Source: an uncultured Paracoccaceae bacterium
Lineage (GTDB): Bacteria > Pseudomonadota > Alphaproteobacteria > Rhodobacterales > Rhodobacteraceae
NCBI GenBank assembly: GCA_947495795.1
Contig: CANMAI010000018.1
Span: 1 to 60,036 of the forward strand
Length of the DNA: 60,036 nt
Direction of reading: 5' to 3'
The position numbers were made by a program, and so were the translations under genes. Below the pieces are notes generated by a model that was not told the DNA's origin, ran no database searches, and saw only the letters and a list, made by a program, of their open reading frames with translations. Below are positions 25,174-34,031 of this stretch, piece by piece. Each line of letters begins with the position of its first letter. Positions within the stretch are counted from its first letter, which is position 1.

Positions 25174-26820
25174 ATGCGGTTTTTGACACGTGGCTTGCTG
25201 GGGATTTTCCTGCTGACGCTGACGCTCGGCCTACTGGGGCTGGCGGGGCGCACCGTATACCAGGCGATGAATGCTGAGGACGAGGGTTTTGGCGGGCGGC
25301 GCGGAAGCGGTGAAGAGCGCGAGTTCGCGGTGAACGTTTCCACATTCGAGGCTCTGCGCGTGCGGCCCGTTATTTCCAGCTTTGGTGAGGTGGAAAGCTG
25401 GCGGACGCTGGAGTTGCGCACGGCGGTTGGCGGCACGGTGGTTGAGTTGGCCGAGGCATTTCGCGATGGCGGGCGCGTACGCTCGGGCGATATTCTGGTG
25501 CAGATGGACAGGGCGGACGCTGAGACAGCCAAGCAGCTTGCCGAGACGGAGCTGGCCGAGGCCGAGGCCGAGGTGAGCGAGGCAGATGCGGCGCTGATCC
25601 TTGCGCAGGATGAGACAACGGCAGCCGAGGCGCAGCGGGATCTGCGGGCACGGGCCTTTGCGCGGCAGCAGGATTTGCAGGCGCGGGGGGCCGGAACTGC
25701 CGCGAATGTGGAAGTGGCGGAACTGGCACTTTCCTCCGCCGATCAGACATTGGTGGGGCGTAGGCAGGCTTTGGCGCAGGCGGAGGCTCGAATCAACCGG
25801 GCGGCTATCTCCCTGCAGCGGCGCAAGATCCAGTTGGCGGAGGCCGAACGCGCCTTGGCGGATACGGTGATCCGCGCACCGTTTGACGGGCTTTTGAGCG
25901 CTGTCGATGTGGTGCGCGGCGGTTTGCTGACAAACAACGAGCGTGTGGCGACGCTGATTGACCCGGATGCGCTTGAGGTGGCCTTTCGCATCTCCAAGGC
26001 GGAGTTTGCCCGGCTGATCGCGGCGGGCCGGCTGGAAGGGCTGGAGATTACGGCGACACTGATGCTGGACGGCATTCCTCTTGTTGTGAACGGGGTTGTG
26101 GACAGGGCCGATGCGGAGGTGGGTGCGGGCCAGACTGGGCGTCTTTTGTTCGCGCGGCTTGATGTTGAGGGCAGCCGGGCCTTGCGACCCGGGGATTTCA
26201 TCGAAGTTCAGATCGTGGAGCCCGCGCTTGAGAATGTTGCCGTGATCCCGGCGACTGCCGCTGATACGGCGGGCCGGATCCTGCTGCTGGGCGCGGAAGA
26301 CCGGCTGGAGGGGGCGGTTGTGCAGATCCTGCGACGGCAGGGGAATGACCTGATTGTGGGCGAAGCGCCCTTCGGACGGGAATATGTGGCGGAGCGACTG
26401 CCTCAGCTGGGCGCAGGCGTGAAGGTGCGGCCCGTCCGGGCAGGCGACGGGATGCAGGAAGCGGAGATGATCGAGCTGGCGCCCGAGCGGCGGGCCCGGC
26501 TGATCGCGGCGGTTGAGGGCAATACGCGAATACCAGAGGAGCGGAAGGCGCGGATGCTGGAGCAGCTGGCAGAGGCGAAGGTGCCTGTAGAAATGGTGGC
26601 GCGGCTTGAAGCGCGGATGGGTGGTGCGCCAACGGGTGTTGCAGAGGCCTCGGGCCAGACGGTGGCGCTTGATGCTGCGCGGCGCGCGCGGCTGAAGGCT
26701 TTCGTGGAGGCCAATACCGGCATGCCGCAGGATGTGAAGGCGCGGCTTCTGGCGCAGCTTGACGAGGAAGAGGTGCCGCTTGGCATGGTGGAGCGGCTTG
26801 AGAGCCGGATGGGGGGCTAG
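25174..26820 (+). CDS. RND efflux periplasmic adaptor with duplicated C-terminal module
   Basis: The 548-residue membrane-fusion protein is anchored by an N-terminal TM (residues 6-30). It has a lipoyl half (RTAVGGTVVELAEAFRDGGR), a long alpha-hairpin rich in Ala/Glu (about 115-235), the second lipoyl half (TVIRAPFDGLLSAVDVVRGG), then beta-barrel and membrane-proximal domains to about 420. It is much longer than most adaptors because of two tandem copies of a 53-residue helical module at 432-484 and 496-548, both ending in the M-V-x-R-L-E-x-R-M-G-G pattern. It lies 3 bp before the RND pump gene, its partner. No TolC-like gene is nearby. Confidence 0.88.
   Translation: MRFLTRGLLGIFLLTLTLGLLGLAGRTVYQAMNAEDEGFGGRRGSGEEREFAVNVSTFEALRVRPVISSFGEVESWRTLELRTAVGGTVVELAEAFRDGGRVRSGDILVQMDRADAETAKQLAETELAEAEAEVSEADAALILAQDETTAAEAQRDLRARAFARQQDLQARGAGTAANVEVAELALSSADQTLVGRRQALAQAEARINRAAISLQRRKIQLAEAERALADTVIRAPFDGLLSAVDVVRGGLLTNNERVATLIDPDALEVAFRISKAEFARLIAAGRLEGLEITATLMLDGIPLVVNGVVDRADAEVGAGQTGRLLFARLDVEGSRALRPGDFIEVQIVEPALENVAVIPATAADTAGRILLLGAEDRLEGAVVQILRRQGNDLIVGEAPFGREYVAERLPQLGAGVKVRPVRAGDGMQEAEMIELAPERRARLIAAVEGNTRIPEERKARMLEQLAEAKVPVEMVARLEARMGGAPTGVAEASGQTVALDAARRARLKAFVEANTGMPQDVKARLLAQLDEEEVPLGMVERLESRMGG
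26467..26817 (+). repeat. Tandem 53-codon duplication at the 3' end of the adaptor gene
   Basis: Copy 1 is 26467-26625 and copy 2 is 26659-26817, joined by 11 codons. Both share RRARL, V-E-x-N-T, K-A-R, the x-V-P segment and L-E-x-R-M-G-G at equivalent positions, and differ at many third positions and residues. The duplication is therefore not recent. Confidence 0.8.
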
Positions 26821-26823
26821 GCT

Positions 26824-29800
26824 ATGGCTTTGCAGCCCAAAGGTGTGACAGGTATCCTCTCCTATTTCACACGACATCGGACTGCGGCGAACCTTTTGCT
26901 GGTGATTATGGTGGCGCTGGGCCTTGTGGCGGGCACGCAGATCCGCAGCCAGTTTTTCCCTGACGTCGTGCTTTCCACCGTCAACGTGAACGTCAGCTGG
27001 GATGGTGCGGGCCCTGAGGATGTGGATGGCGGCATCGTCGCGGTGCTGGAGCCTGCGGTGAGGGGTGTTGAGGGTGTGAGCGGTTCCGTGGCTACTGCGC
27101 GCGAGGGCTCTGCGCGGATCGTACTGGATTTTGAACCGGGCTGGGATATGAGCCGGGCTGCCGATGATGTGGCCGCTGCTGTGGACGGCGTGACGGGCCT
27201 GCCCGAGGGGGCTGATGAGCCGGTGGTGCGGCGGAATGCATGGCGCGACCGGGTGACGGATGTGGTGATCCACGGCCCGGTGGACCGCGAACAGCTTGGG
27301 CGCTTTTCGGATGAGTTCGTGGCGCGGCTCTTTCAGCGGGGGGTGACGCGCACCAGTATTCGCGGTGTGTCCGCGCCGATCATTCATGTGCGGGCACCCG
27401 AAGCGCGGCTGGTGCAGCATGATGTTTCACTGCGTGAGATTGCGGATGCGATTGGCGAGGAGGCTGAGGCGAGCCCTGCGGGTGATGTGGCCGGAGGCTC
27501 TGCCCGCGTGCGGACCGGCATAGAGAAGCGGACGGCGGAGGAAGTGGCGGGCATTGTCGTGCGCTCCAATCCCGATGGATCGAAGCTTTATGTTTCTGAT
27601 ATTGCGTTGATTTCCGTGAACTCTTCGGAGGATGGGAGGGCCTACTTCAAGGGCGAGAACCCTGCTGTTTCCATCCGGGTGGACCGATCTGATCAGGGCG
27701 ATGCGATCGAGATGCAGGGGATGGTGGAGGAGGTGGCCGCCGAACTGGAGGCTACACTGCCCGCTGGTGTGCAGGTGGAACTGATTCGCACGCGGGCGGA
27801 GGCGATTACCGACCGGCTGGATATTCTTTTTGATAACGGTTTGCTGGGCCTGGCGCTTGTGGTGGGGCTTTTGTTCATCTTCCTTTCGGCACGCACCGCC
27901 TTCTGGGTGGCGGCGGGCATTCCTGTGGCGATGATCGCCACAATCGCGCTGATGTTCGCCTTCGGGTTGACGATCAACATGATCTCGCTGTTTGCGCTGA
28001 TCATCTGCCTCGGGATCGTGGTGGATGATGCAATTGTGGTGGGTGAACACGCCGATTTCCGGGCGCGGGTGCTTGGAGAACCGCCGGTAGTTGCTGCGGA
28101 GAATGCTGCCCGACGGATGGCGCTGCCGGTGTTTTCGGCCACGATCACGACCGTACTGGCCTTTGTGGCGCTGACAGCCGTTGGCGGGCGGTTCGGCAGC
28201 CTGATCGCTGATATTCCCTTCACGGTGGTTGTGGTGTTGCTGGCCTCCCTGATCGAATGTTTCCTGATCTTGCCGAACCACATGGCGCATGCGTTGGTGA
28301 GTGCAGGGAAAGAACGGTGGTACGACTGGCCGAGCCGGACATTCAACCGTGGCTTTCAGTGGTTTTGCCGCGTGGTGTTCCGCCCGCTGATGAAGCTTGT
28401 GATCGCGATGCGCTATCCTGCGCTGGCGACAGCCGTGTTGGCGTTGGCCTTTTCCTCCGCCCTGTTTTTCCGGGGTGACGTAACGTGGCGCTTTTTCAAC
28501 GCGCCGGAGCGGGGCAGCATTTCGGGCAATATCGGGATGCTCCCGGGCTCCACCAGAGCCGATACGCTGGAGATGGTGCGCGAGTTGCAGCGGGCGACGG
28601 ATACTGTGGCTGCGCGGTATGAGGCGGAGCATGGGGCGAACCCGGTGGTGTTTGCTTTGGCAGAGGTCGGTGGGACAACGGGGCGCGGGCTTTCGGGGCA
28701 GGAGGCGAAGGATCCGGATCAGCTCGGCTCCATCGCCATCGAGTTGATTGATGCGGATTTGCGGCCCTATTCGAGCTTTGCGTTTCTCGGCGAGCTTCAG
28801 GATGAAGTGAGGCGGCATCCTTTGCTGGAGACGCTGAGCTTTCGCGGTTGGCGCAGCGGGCCGGGCGGTGATGCCTTGGATGTGAAGTTCTACGGCGCGG
28901 ATGCGACCACGCTAAAGGCAGCGGCGGAGGACCTGAAGGCAGCTGTGGCGACCTTCTCGGAAGTGAGTGCGGTTGAGGATACGCTTGCCTATGACAAGAC
29001 GGAGCTGGTTCTGGAACTGACGCCTTTGGGTGCGACACTGGGGTTCACGATTGATGGGATCGGGCGCGAGTTGCGGCAGCGGCTGGCGGGGATCGAGGCG
29101 GCGAGCTTTCCGGTGGGCGTGCGAGAGGGCAAGATCGAGGTGAGCCTCGCCGAGGAAGAACTGACGGCTGATTTTCTGAACGTCACCCGGCTTCGAAGCC
29201 CCAACGGTGCCTATGTGCAGCTTTCCGAGATTGTGACGGTGGAAACCACGCTCGGTTTTTCCACCGTGCGGCGAGAAAACGGCTATCGGGTGGTCACGGT
29301 CAGCGGCGATATCTCAGAGGATGATCCGGTGCGGGCCGAGGAGATCATGGCAAGCCTGCGGGGAGAGATCTTGCCGGGGATCGAAAGTGCACGGGGGGTG
29401 AGCTATGTGCTGGGCGGGCTGGCCGAGCAGGAACGGGCTTTCCTGAATGATGCCGCATTGGGCTTTGCGCTGTGCCTGATGGGGATTTACCTGACGCTCT
29501 GCTGGATTTTCTCCAGCTGGACGCGGCCTTTCGTGGTGATGGCGGTGATCCCGTTCGGCCTGATCGGTACGATCTACGGGCATTATGTGTGGGATGTGCC
29601 GCTTTCGATCTTCACAGTTGTCGGGTTGATCGGAATGAGCGGGATCATCATCAATGACAGTATCGTGCTGATCACGACGATTGATGAATATGCGGAAAAG
29701 CGGGGGCTGGTGGCGGCCGTGGTGGATGCAACGGTGGACAGGCTGCGGCCTGTGCTGCTGACGACGCTGACAACGGTTCTGGGGCTGACACCGCTGCTCT

Positions 29801-30231
29801 ATGAAGGCTCGCAGCAGGCGCAGTTCCTGAAGCCCACCGTGATTACGCTGGCCTATGGGTTGGGTGTGGGCATGTTCCTTGTTCTGCTGATCGTGCCTTC
29901 GCTGGTGGTGATGCAGGCCGATCTTTCGCGGATCAGGGCCTCCACACGGCGTGCTGCTGTGCGGCCTGTAGGGCTGCGAGCGCGGCTGGTGCTGGGCATA
30001 AGCGCTGTTGCCAGCCTTGGTGTGCTGGCCGCAACGGTTGGGGCGTTTGTGGTGCAAGGAGCGATGTGGGGCCCGGTTGCCGGGTTTGCGGGCCGGTTTG
30101 GTATGCCGGAGGGTGCCTCGGTCGCGTTTGGGCTTCTGGTGCTGGGCCTTCTGGCGATCTTTTTGCTTGGATGGCTTGCAGCGGCGGTTACGCAACCGCG
30201 AGGGCGCGTTACGGCGGCTGAACAGGTCTAG
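26824..30231 (+). CDS. RND-family efflux transporter permease
   Basis: This 1135-residue inner-membrane pump has the RND plan: TM1 (AANLLLVIMVALGLVAG), a large periplasmic loop, and TM2-6 with the conserved ISLFALIICLGIVVDDAIVVGEH (proton-relay aspartates in TM4) near residue 400. A second periplasmic loop and TM7-12 follow, with VGLIGMSGIIINDSIVLITT. It resembles the AcrB/Czc-like group of uncertain substrate seen in proteobacteria. After TM12 the protein continues with two extra hydrophobic segments (ARLVLGISAVASLGVLAATV and GLLVLGLLAIFLLGWLAAAV), which is unusual. It works with the adaptor gene just upstream. Confidence 0.92.
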   Translation: MALQPKGVTGILSYFTRHRTAANLLLVIMVALGLVAGTQIRSQFFPDVVLSTVNVNVSWDGAGPEDVDGGIVAVLEPAVRGVEGVSGSVATAREGSARIVLDFEPGWDMSRAADDVAAAVDGVTGLPEGADEPVVRRNAWRDRVTDVVIHGPVDREQLGRFSDEFVARLFQRGVTRTSIRGVSAPIIHVRAPEARLVQHDVSLREIADAIGEEAEASPAGDVAGGSARVRTGIEKRTAEEVAGIVVRSNPDGSKLYVSDIALISVNSSEDGRAYFKGENPAVSIRVDRSDQGDAIEMQGMVEEVAAELEATLPAGVQVELIRTRAEAITDRLDILFDNGLLGLALVVGLLFIFLSARTAFWVAAGIPVAMIATIALMFAFGLTINMISLFALIICLGIVVDDAIVVGEHADFRARVLGEPPVVAAENAARRMALPVFSATITTVLAFVALTAVGGRFGSLIADIPFTVVVVLLASLIECFLILPNHMAHALVSAGKERWYDWPSRTFNRGFQWFCRVVFRPLMKLVIAMRYPALATAVLALAFSSALFFRGDVTWRFFNAPERGSISGNIGMLPGSTRADTLEMVRELQRATDTVAARYEAEHGANPVVFALAEVGGTTGRGLSGQEAKDPDQLGSIAIELIDADLRPYSSFAFLGELQDEVRRHPLLETLSFRGWRSGPGGDALDVKFYGADATTLKAAAEDLKAAVATFSEVSAVEDTLAYDKTELVLELTPLGATLGFTIDGIGRELRQRLAGIEAASFPVGVREGKIEVSLAEEELTADFLNVTRLRSPNGAYVQLSEIVTVETTLGFSTVRRENGYRVVTVSGDISEDDPVRAEEIMASLRGEILPGIESARGVSYVLGGLAEQERAFLNDAALGFALCLMGIYLTLCWIFSSWTRPFVVMAVIPFGLIGTIYGHYVWDVPLSIFTVVGLIGMSGIIINDSIVLITTIDEYAEKRGLVAAVVDATVDRLRPVLLTTLTTVLGLTPLLYEGSQQAQFLKPTVITLAYGLGVGMFLVLLIVPSLVVMQADLSRIRASTRRAAVRPVGLRARLVLGISAVASLGVLAATVGAFVVQGAMWGPVAGFAGRFGMPEGASVAFGLLVLGLLAIFLLGWLAAAVTQPRGRVTAAEQV

Positions 30232-30782
30232 TGTGAAACCGCCGTTGCGCTACCATGCGGTTCCGCCGGGTACTTGCTGAAAAGTCAATTTTGGGGCGAG
30301 ATGCTGAGGAACCTCTCGAGTGCGGCTTGCAATAGGCGATCCCCAACGGTGGTGCGGAAGACGTAAGCGTCCGGTCTGCCTGCTCGGACGATACGAAAGC
30401 CCGGATTGTGCCCTTCATTCAGCGACTTACAGCAACTAACAGCGGACCCATGGTGCTCCCCCCACAGTTTTTCTGAATCTGTTCCTTAGCGGACAGATCT
30501 TCTTATCGGATGCGCCACATTCCGAGCAGGGCACCTGGTTCGTGTGGGAATTCAACCGCAACAGTGTTTTGATTCTGCCGGATGGCACTTTGTCTGAACT
30601 TTCGGGCTGGAGAATTGGAAGTATTGAAGTTCCACGGCAACCCTTGAACTTCTAGCCCGTTACCACAGCGTTAACACTGATGCGCGCGCTCTTATCGCCA
30701 GTGCTCATCTGGGTGCATGCTCAGCAAATCATATCCGAAAGGCTCAATGCAGCTCAAATCGATATTTGGTACCGCTCGCGTC
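30232..30782. other. Gap with two short gene-like remnants
   Basis: On the plus strand an open stretch from 30440 ends at TAG 30653-30655 and reads protein-like (LSDAPHSEQGTWFVWEFNRN, then SVLILPDGTLSELSGW), but has no usable start codon. On the minus strand an open stretch ending near 30283 reads NPGFRIVRAGRPDAYVFRTT then VGDRLLQAALERFLSISPQN, again without a start. Both may be debris of lost genes. Nothing else is seen here. Confidence 0.35.
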
Positions 30783-31589
30783 TCAGCTTTCCGGGCAGCC
30801 CGTAATGTCTATGGCTGTGTAGCTGTCCAGCAGGGTGAGGCGAAGGGATTCCAGGTTCAATTCAGGTTCGGTGTTGCCGTAGTGATCGAGGCGGGCGGCG
30901 ATGTTGAGTGTGTTTTCGGAGATATTTGTTGAGGTGGCGCTGAGAAATGTAACCTCCGAGCCGGTTTCAAAGACTGTGTACGGGGTTTGGATGGGCGCTG
31001 CGGCAAACGTGATTTCGGCTGCCAGTTGCGGTTTTTCACCTATTTGGGTGAGCGTGCAGGATATGTTGGTGATGCCTGCATTTGTGACGTCGAGGGGGCG
31101 GGAGGCCAGTGCGGACTCGATTGAGCGGGTGGCCGTCTCGTTTGGCTGGCGAGAGGCTGGCAGCATGTCCGTCGAGTGGGCGGGAATGCACACCTCCTCG
31201 CATACTCCATACGAAAGCGCGAGATTGATATCGACCGGGGCGTCGGGATCCTGTGGGAGAATTTCCACCGGGAAAACCACACGATCTGAATAGCCGAGCG
31301 TGGTGAGGCCGTATGCATGCTGGATTTCAGGCCTGGGCCAGTGGATTTTCGCACCAGCCACGTTTTGTGAACCCGCCCAATCAAAGTGCGGAGGAATGCC
31401 ACCGGCACCGGGCGCGCGCCAATAGGTTTTCCAGCCGGGATTGAGGAGGATCTCCACCCCTATCATCTGCGTGCCCTCCTCCGTCTGCCAACCGGGCAAG
31501 AGGCGCATGAACGAAAAGTCCCCCGCCGCTGCAGGGAAGGGCGAGAGGCCGAGCAAGATGGCCAAAACGGGGGTAAATGATCTTTTCAT
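30783..31589 (-). CDS. Exported DsbD alpha-like domain protein
   Basis: The 268-residue protein has a signal peptide (residues 1-22, ending AAA before GDFSF). The body matches the N-terminal domain of thiol:disulfide interchange protein DsbD: WKTYWRAPGAGGIPPHFDW, GYSDRVVFPVEI and the cysteine pair in YGVCEEVCIPAH. The membrane and thioredoxin domains of full DsbD are absent. Such free-standing domains are common in alphaproteobacteria, where a CcdA-type protein supplies electrons from elsewhere. It is divergent from the yqgE gene, with a 96-bp shared promoter region. Confidence 0.85.
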   Translation of the reverse strand: MKRSFTPVLAILLGLSPFPAAAGDFSFMRLLPGWQTEEGTQMIGVEILLNPGWKTYWRAPGAGGIPPHFDWAGSQNVAGAKIHWPRPEIQHAYGLTTLGYSDRVVFPVEILPQDPDAPVDINLALSYGVCEEVCIPAHSTDMLPASRQPNETATRSIESALASRPLDVTNAGITNISCTLTQIGEKPQLAAEITFAAAPIQTPYTVFETGSEVTFLSATSTNISENTLNIAARLDHYGNTEPELNLESLRLTLLDSYTAIDITGCPES

Positions 31590-31685
31590 GGCTGTAACAT
31601 ATATTCATCGTACCACACTTGGAACTCACGGTTTGGCGAGAGTTGTTGCTTGCACTGGCCGAGTGGCTGCCCCATCTTTCGGAAT

Positions 31686-32258
31686 ATGACTGATAAACCA
31701 GCCGAATTTCTGGACGGAAAGATGCTGATTGCGATGCCTGGCATGGGCGATCTGCGGTTTGAGCGCTCTGTTATTTTCCTTTGCGCGCATTCCGATGAGG
31801 GTGCGATGGGGCTGATGGTGAACAAGCCGGCGCCGGATTTACGGTTCGCCGATTTGCTGGAGCAGCTGGAGATCGACAAGAGCCCGCTGATGCATGACAC
31901 GGATGTGTTCTTTGGTGGCCCGGTAGAACATGGGCGAGGGTTTGTGCTGCACACGATGGATTATGAGGTGGAAGACAGTACGATGAATGTAAGTGCGGCC
32001 TTCGGGATGACGGCGACGATTGATATTCTGCGAGACATAGCAGATGGTACCGGCCCGCGCGAGGCGCTTTTGTGCCTTGGCTATGCAGGCTGGGGCCCGG
32101 GGCAGCTGGAAAGTGAATTGCAGCAGAACGGATGGTTGACCTGCGATGCGGATGAAGACCTGATTTTCGATACGATCAGCACGGAGCGTTGGACCGCGGC
32201 CCTTGGGCGGATCGGGATTGATCCGCGTCTGCTTTCAGCAGAAGGCGGGCGGGCGTAG
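31686..32258 (+). CDS. YqgE/AlgH-family protein
   Basis: The 190-residue protein has the family hallmarks: FLDGKMLIAMPGMGDLRFER, VIFLCAHSDEGAMGLMVNKP, VFFGGPVEHGRGFVLH and LLCLGYAGWGPGQLESEL. The fold is known but the function is unclear; in Pseudomonas a member (AlgH) affects alginate regulation. The start at 31686 fits the family start; the frame is open upstream without conserved sequence. The gene converges on the DUF1304 gene 20 bp downstream. Confidence 0.92.
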   Translation: MTDKPAEFLDGKMLIAMPGMGDLRFERSVIFLCAHSDEGAMGLMVNKPAPDLRFADLLEQLEIDKSPLMHDTDVFFGGPVEHGRGFVLHTMDYEVEDSTMNVSAAFGMTATIDILRDIADGTGPREALLCLGYAGWGPGQLESELQQNGWLTCDADEDLIFDTISTERWTAALGRIGIDPRLLSAEGGRA

Positions 32259-32278
32259 GCCGTAGTTGTCAGGATTGT

Positions 32279-32641
32279 TCAGGCGAGGTTGACCAGCACT
32301 AGAGCGATGATGGCCGGAACCGTTTGAATGTAGAGGATCCGCCGTGAGGCGGTGGCCGCGCCGACAAGGCCTGCGACGGCGACAAAGAGCAGGAAACAGG
32401 TTGCAACACGCATCTGCCAGAGCGGATCTGAGATGAAAAGCGACCATGTGAGGCCTGCCGCGAGGAACCCGTTATAGAGGCCTTGGTTGACGGCGAGCAT
32501 CTTGGTGGGGGCAAAGAGTTCCTTCGGAAAATTTTTGAATACCTTCGGGCCGCGTGTCTCCCAGGCAAACATCTCAAACCATGCTATGAAGGCGTGGAGT
32601 GCGGCGATCAGCCCCGTGATTAGCAGTGCGAGGATGGACAT
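32279..32641 (-). CDS. DUF1304 family membrane protein
   Basis: The 120-residue protein has four hydrophobic segments and the family motifs ALHAFIAWFEMFAWETRG, KMLAVNQGLYNGFLAAGL, and a C-terminal IPAIIAL-like stretch. Function is unknown for the family. It converges with yqgE. Upstream on the same strand there is a gap of about 440 bp with a possible remnant. Confidence 0.85.
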   Translation of the reverse strand: MSILALLITGLIAALHAFIAWFEMFAWETRGPKVFKNFPKELFAPTKMLAVNQGLYNGFLAAGLTWSLFISDPLWQMRVATCFLLFVAVAGLVGAATASRRILYIQTVPAIIALVLVNLA

Positions 32642-33421
32642 CGGTGCGTTGCCTGTTGTTGTGATGTCCCAAGGCTATCGTAAAAATCAAAGATCTGCCT
32701 CATAATTTTTTGGGCTCCGTTTCGGTCGAACTTGATGGAGAAGGTGACTCGGCCCTCTGCGAACCAGCTAGGGGCCAGTTCAACAGTTTTGTGCTGGCGG
32801 CTTTAAAAGCGCTCGGCGGGGAAAGCGCCTCTATGCGATCCAGCGCCGGATTAAGCGCGTGTAACGGAAGTTTTTGCAGAACGGGTGTTGCTGAAGTAGA
32901 GGCTGGATGTGTATAATTTATCTAGTTGTATAGATTGATAGACAGACTCAAAAGGTGTCTAGATGGAGATGTGCTCAGACCAACTGCGGCCCCGGGAATT
33001 GGCACGCTCTCTGCCGACAGAAATCGTACCAAAGACGCACGCCGACCAGATTGGTATGCCTGAAAGTGGGTTAGCGGAATGAGCTTAGTGTCGGCGCAAA
33101 CGGTTGCCTTCATCCCCTGGCTTGTGACGCGGCTTTTTTGGTGTGCGCATCAAAAACAAGGTACGCGCGGCAAGCACAACGACAGTGCTGACCACAACCA
33201 GAAAAACAGTCATTCCAAAGCTCAGTTCCATGGGCTCTCCCTCTTCTCGGGGCCTATCCACCAAAGAAATGTGACCAGAAAATGAGGGAAACCGGTTTCT
33301 TGCAAATGATTTTGCAAAGAATGGATGCCAGCCGAAACTCTCCTAAGGGATTATTAAATATTCATATTGTTCAATTTTTGGTTGTGGGTGATATCATAAC
33401 CGTGACTATCGGGAGTGCAGA
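32642..33421. other. Gap holding one small ORF and a possible remnant
   Basis: Besides the 48-residue gene at 33085-33231, the minus strand has an open, protein-like stretch directly upstream of DUF1304 (about 32643-32800, VELAPSWFAEGRVTFSIKFD then RNGAQKIMRQIFDFYDSLG). It has no start codon and runs into the DUF1304 gene out of frame; it may be a decayed gene. The stretch 32925-32970 and the 120 bp before phnN are A/T-rich and probably hold promoters. Confidence 0.35.
33085..33231 (-). CDS. Small single-TM protein (48 residues)
   Basis: The sequence MELSFGMTVFLVVVSTVVVL is followed by AARTLFLMRTPKKPRHKPGD and a basic tail to TAA. It makes one membrane helix with a positively charged cytoplasmic end, so orientation N-out is expected. 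GGGAGAG lies at good distance before the ATG on the minus strand. No family is recognised. It stands alone in an otherwise non-coding gap. The ribosome-binding site, helix and charge layout together make it likely to be real. Confidence 0.6.
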   Translation of the reverse strand: MELSFGMTVFLVVVSTVVVLAARTLFLMRTPKKPRHKPGDEGNRLRRH

Positions 33422-33979
33422 GTGAGCGGGCGGTTTATTGCTGTTGTCGGCCCTTCTGGTGTGGGGAAGGACAGCGTGATGGAGGCGATGGCTGCGCGGA
33501 CGCCAAGCATCATGCGGGCGCGGCGTGTGATCACGCGACCTCAGGCGGCAGGGAGCGAGGATTTCGAGAGTGTGAATTTCGTGACCTTTGAGGCTATGCG
33601 GGAGAAGGATGATTTCGCGCTCTGGTGGTCGGCGCATGGGCTTTGCTACGGCATCCCGGCCACTGTGGATGATCTATTGGCTGAGGGGAGAGATGTTCTG
33701 GCCAATCTTTCGCGGGGTGCGCTTCAGGCCGCGAATGAGCGTTTCGAACGGCTAGAGGTGATCTCTCTTGATGCCGAGAAAGACGTTTTGGCAAAGCGGT
33801 TGGCGATGCGCGGGCGGGAGAGTGCTGCGGCGATTGCTGCACAGTTGGAGCATGTGGGGAAGCGGCTGCCCGATGGTTTAGCGGCGATCATGTTGGACAA
33901 CAGTGGATCGCTGGACGAGACGGTAACGGAGGCGCTGCGGCTGCTTTATCCCGAGAGCTCTGCGCAGGCCGCTCGATGA
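33422..33979 (+). CDS. phnN: Ribose 1,5-bisphosphokinase
   Basis: The 185-residue guanylate-kinase-like enzyme phosphorylates ribose 1,5-bisphosphate to PRPP at the end of the C-P lyase phosphonate route. It has the P-loop VGPSGVGKDSVM (8-19), the RARRVITRPQAAGSEDFES segment characteristic of PhnN, and FALWWSAHGLCYGIP. The start is GTG 33422 preceded by GGGAG. phnM follows 52 bp downstream. None of phnGHIJKL is visible here. Confidence 0.9.
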   Translation: MSGRFIAVVGPSGVGKDSVMEAMAARTPSIMRARRVITRPQAAGSEDFESVNFVTFEAMREKDDFALWWSAHGLCYGIPATVDDLLAEGRDVLANLSRGALQAANERFERLEVISLDAEKDVLAKRLAMRGRESAAAIAAQLEHVGKRLPDGLAAIMLDNSGSLDETVTEALRLLYPESSAQAAR

Positions 33980-34031
33980 CGCAGTGCCCTGAACTTCCAT
34001 CATTTCCAAACCAGACAGGTGTGACTGACAG

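Noticed and set aside
25231-27420. Minus-strand open frame of about 729 codons
   Set aside because: Antisense shadow of the adaptor and pump genes in G/C-rich DNA; no domain.
32922-33113. Minus-strand open frame of 63 codons in the gap before phnN
   Set aside because: Ser/Leu-rich with no ribosome site; it overlaps the better-supported 48-residue gene and looks like chance.
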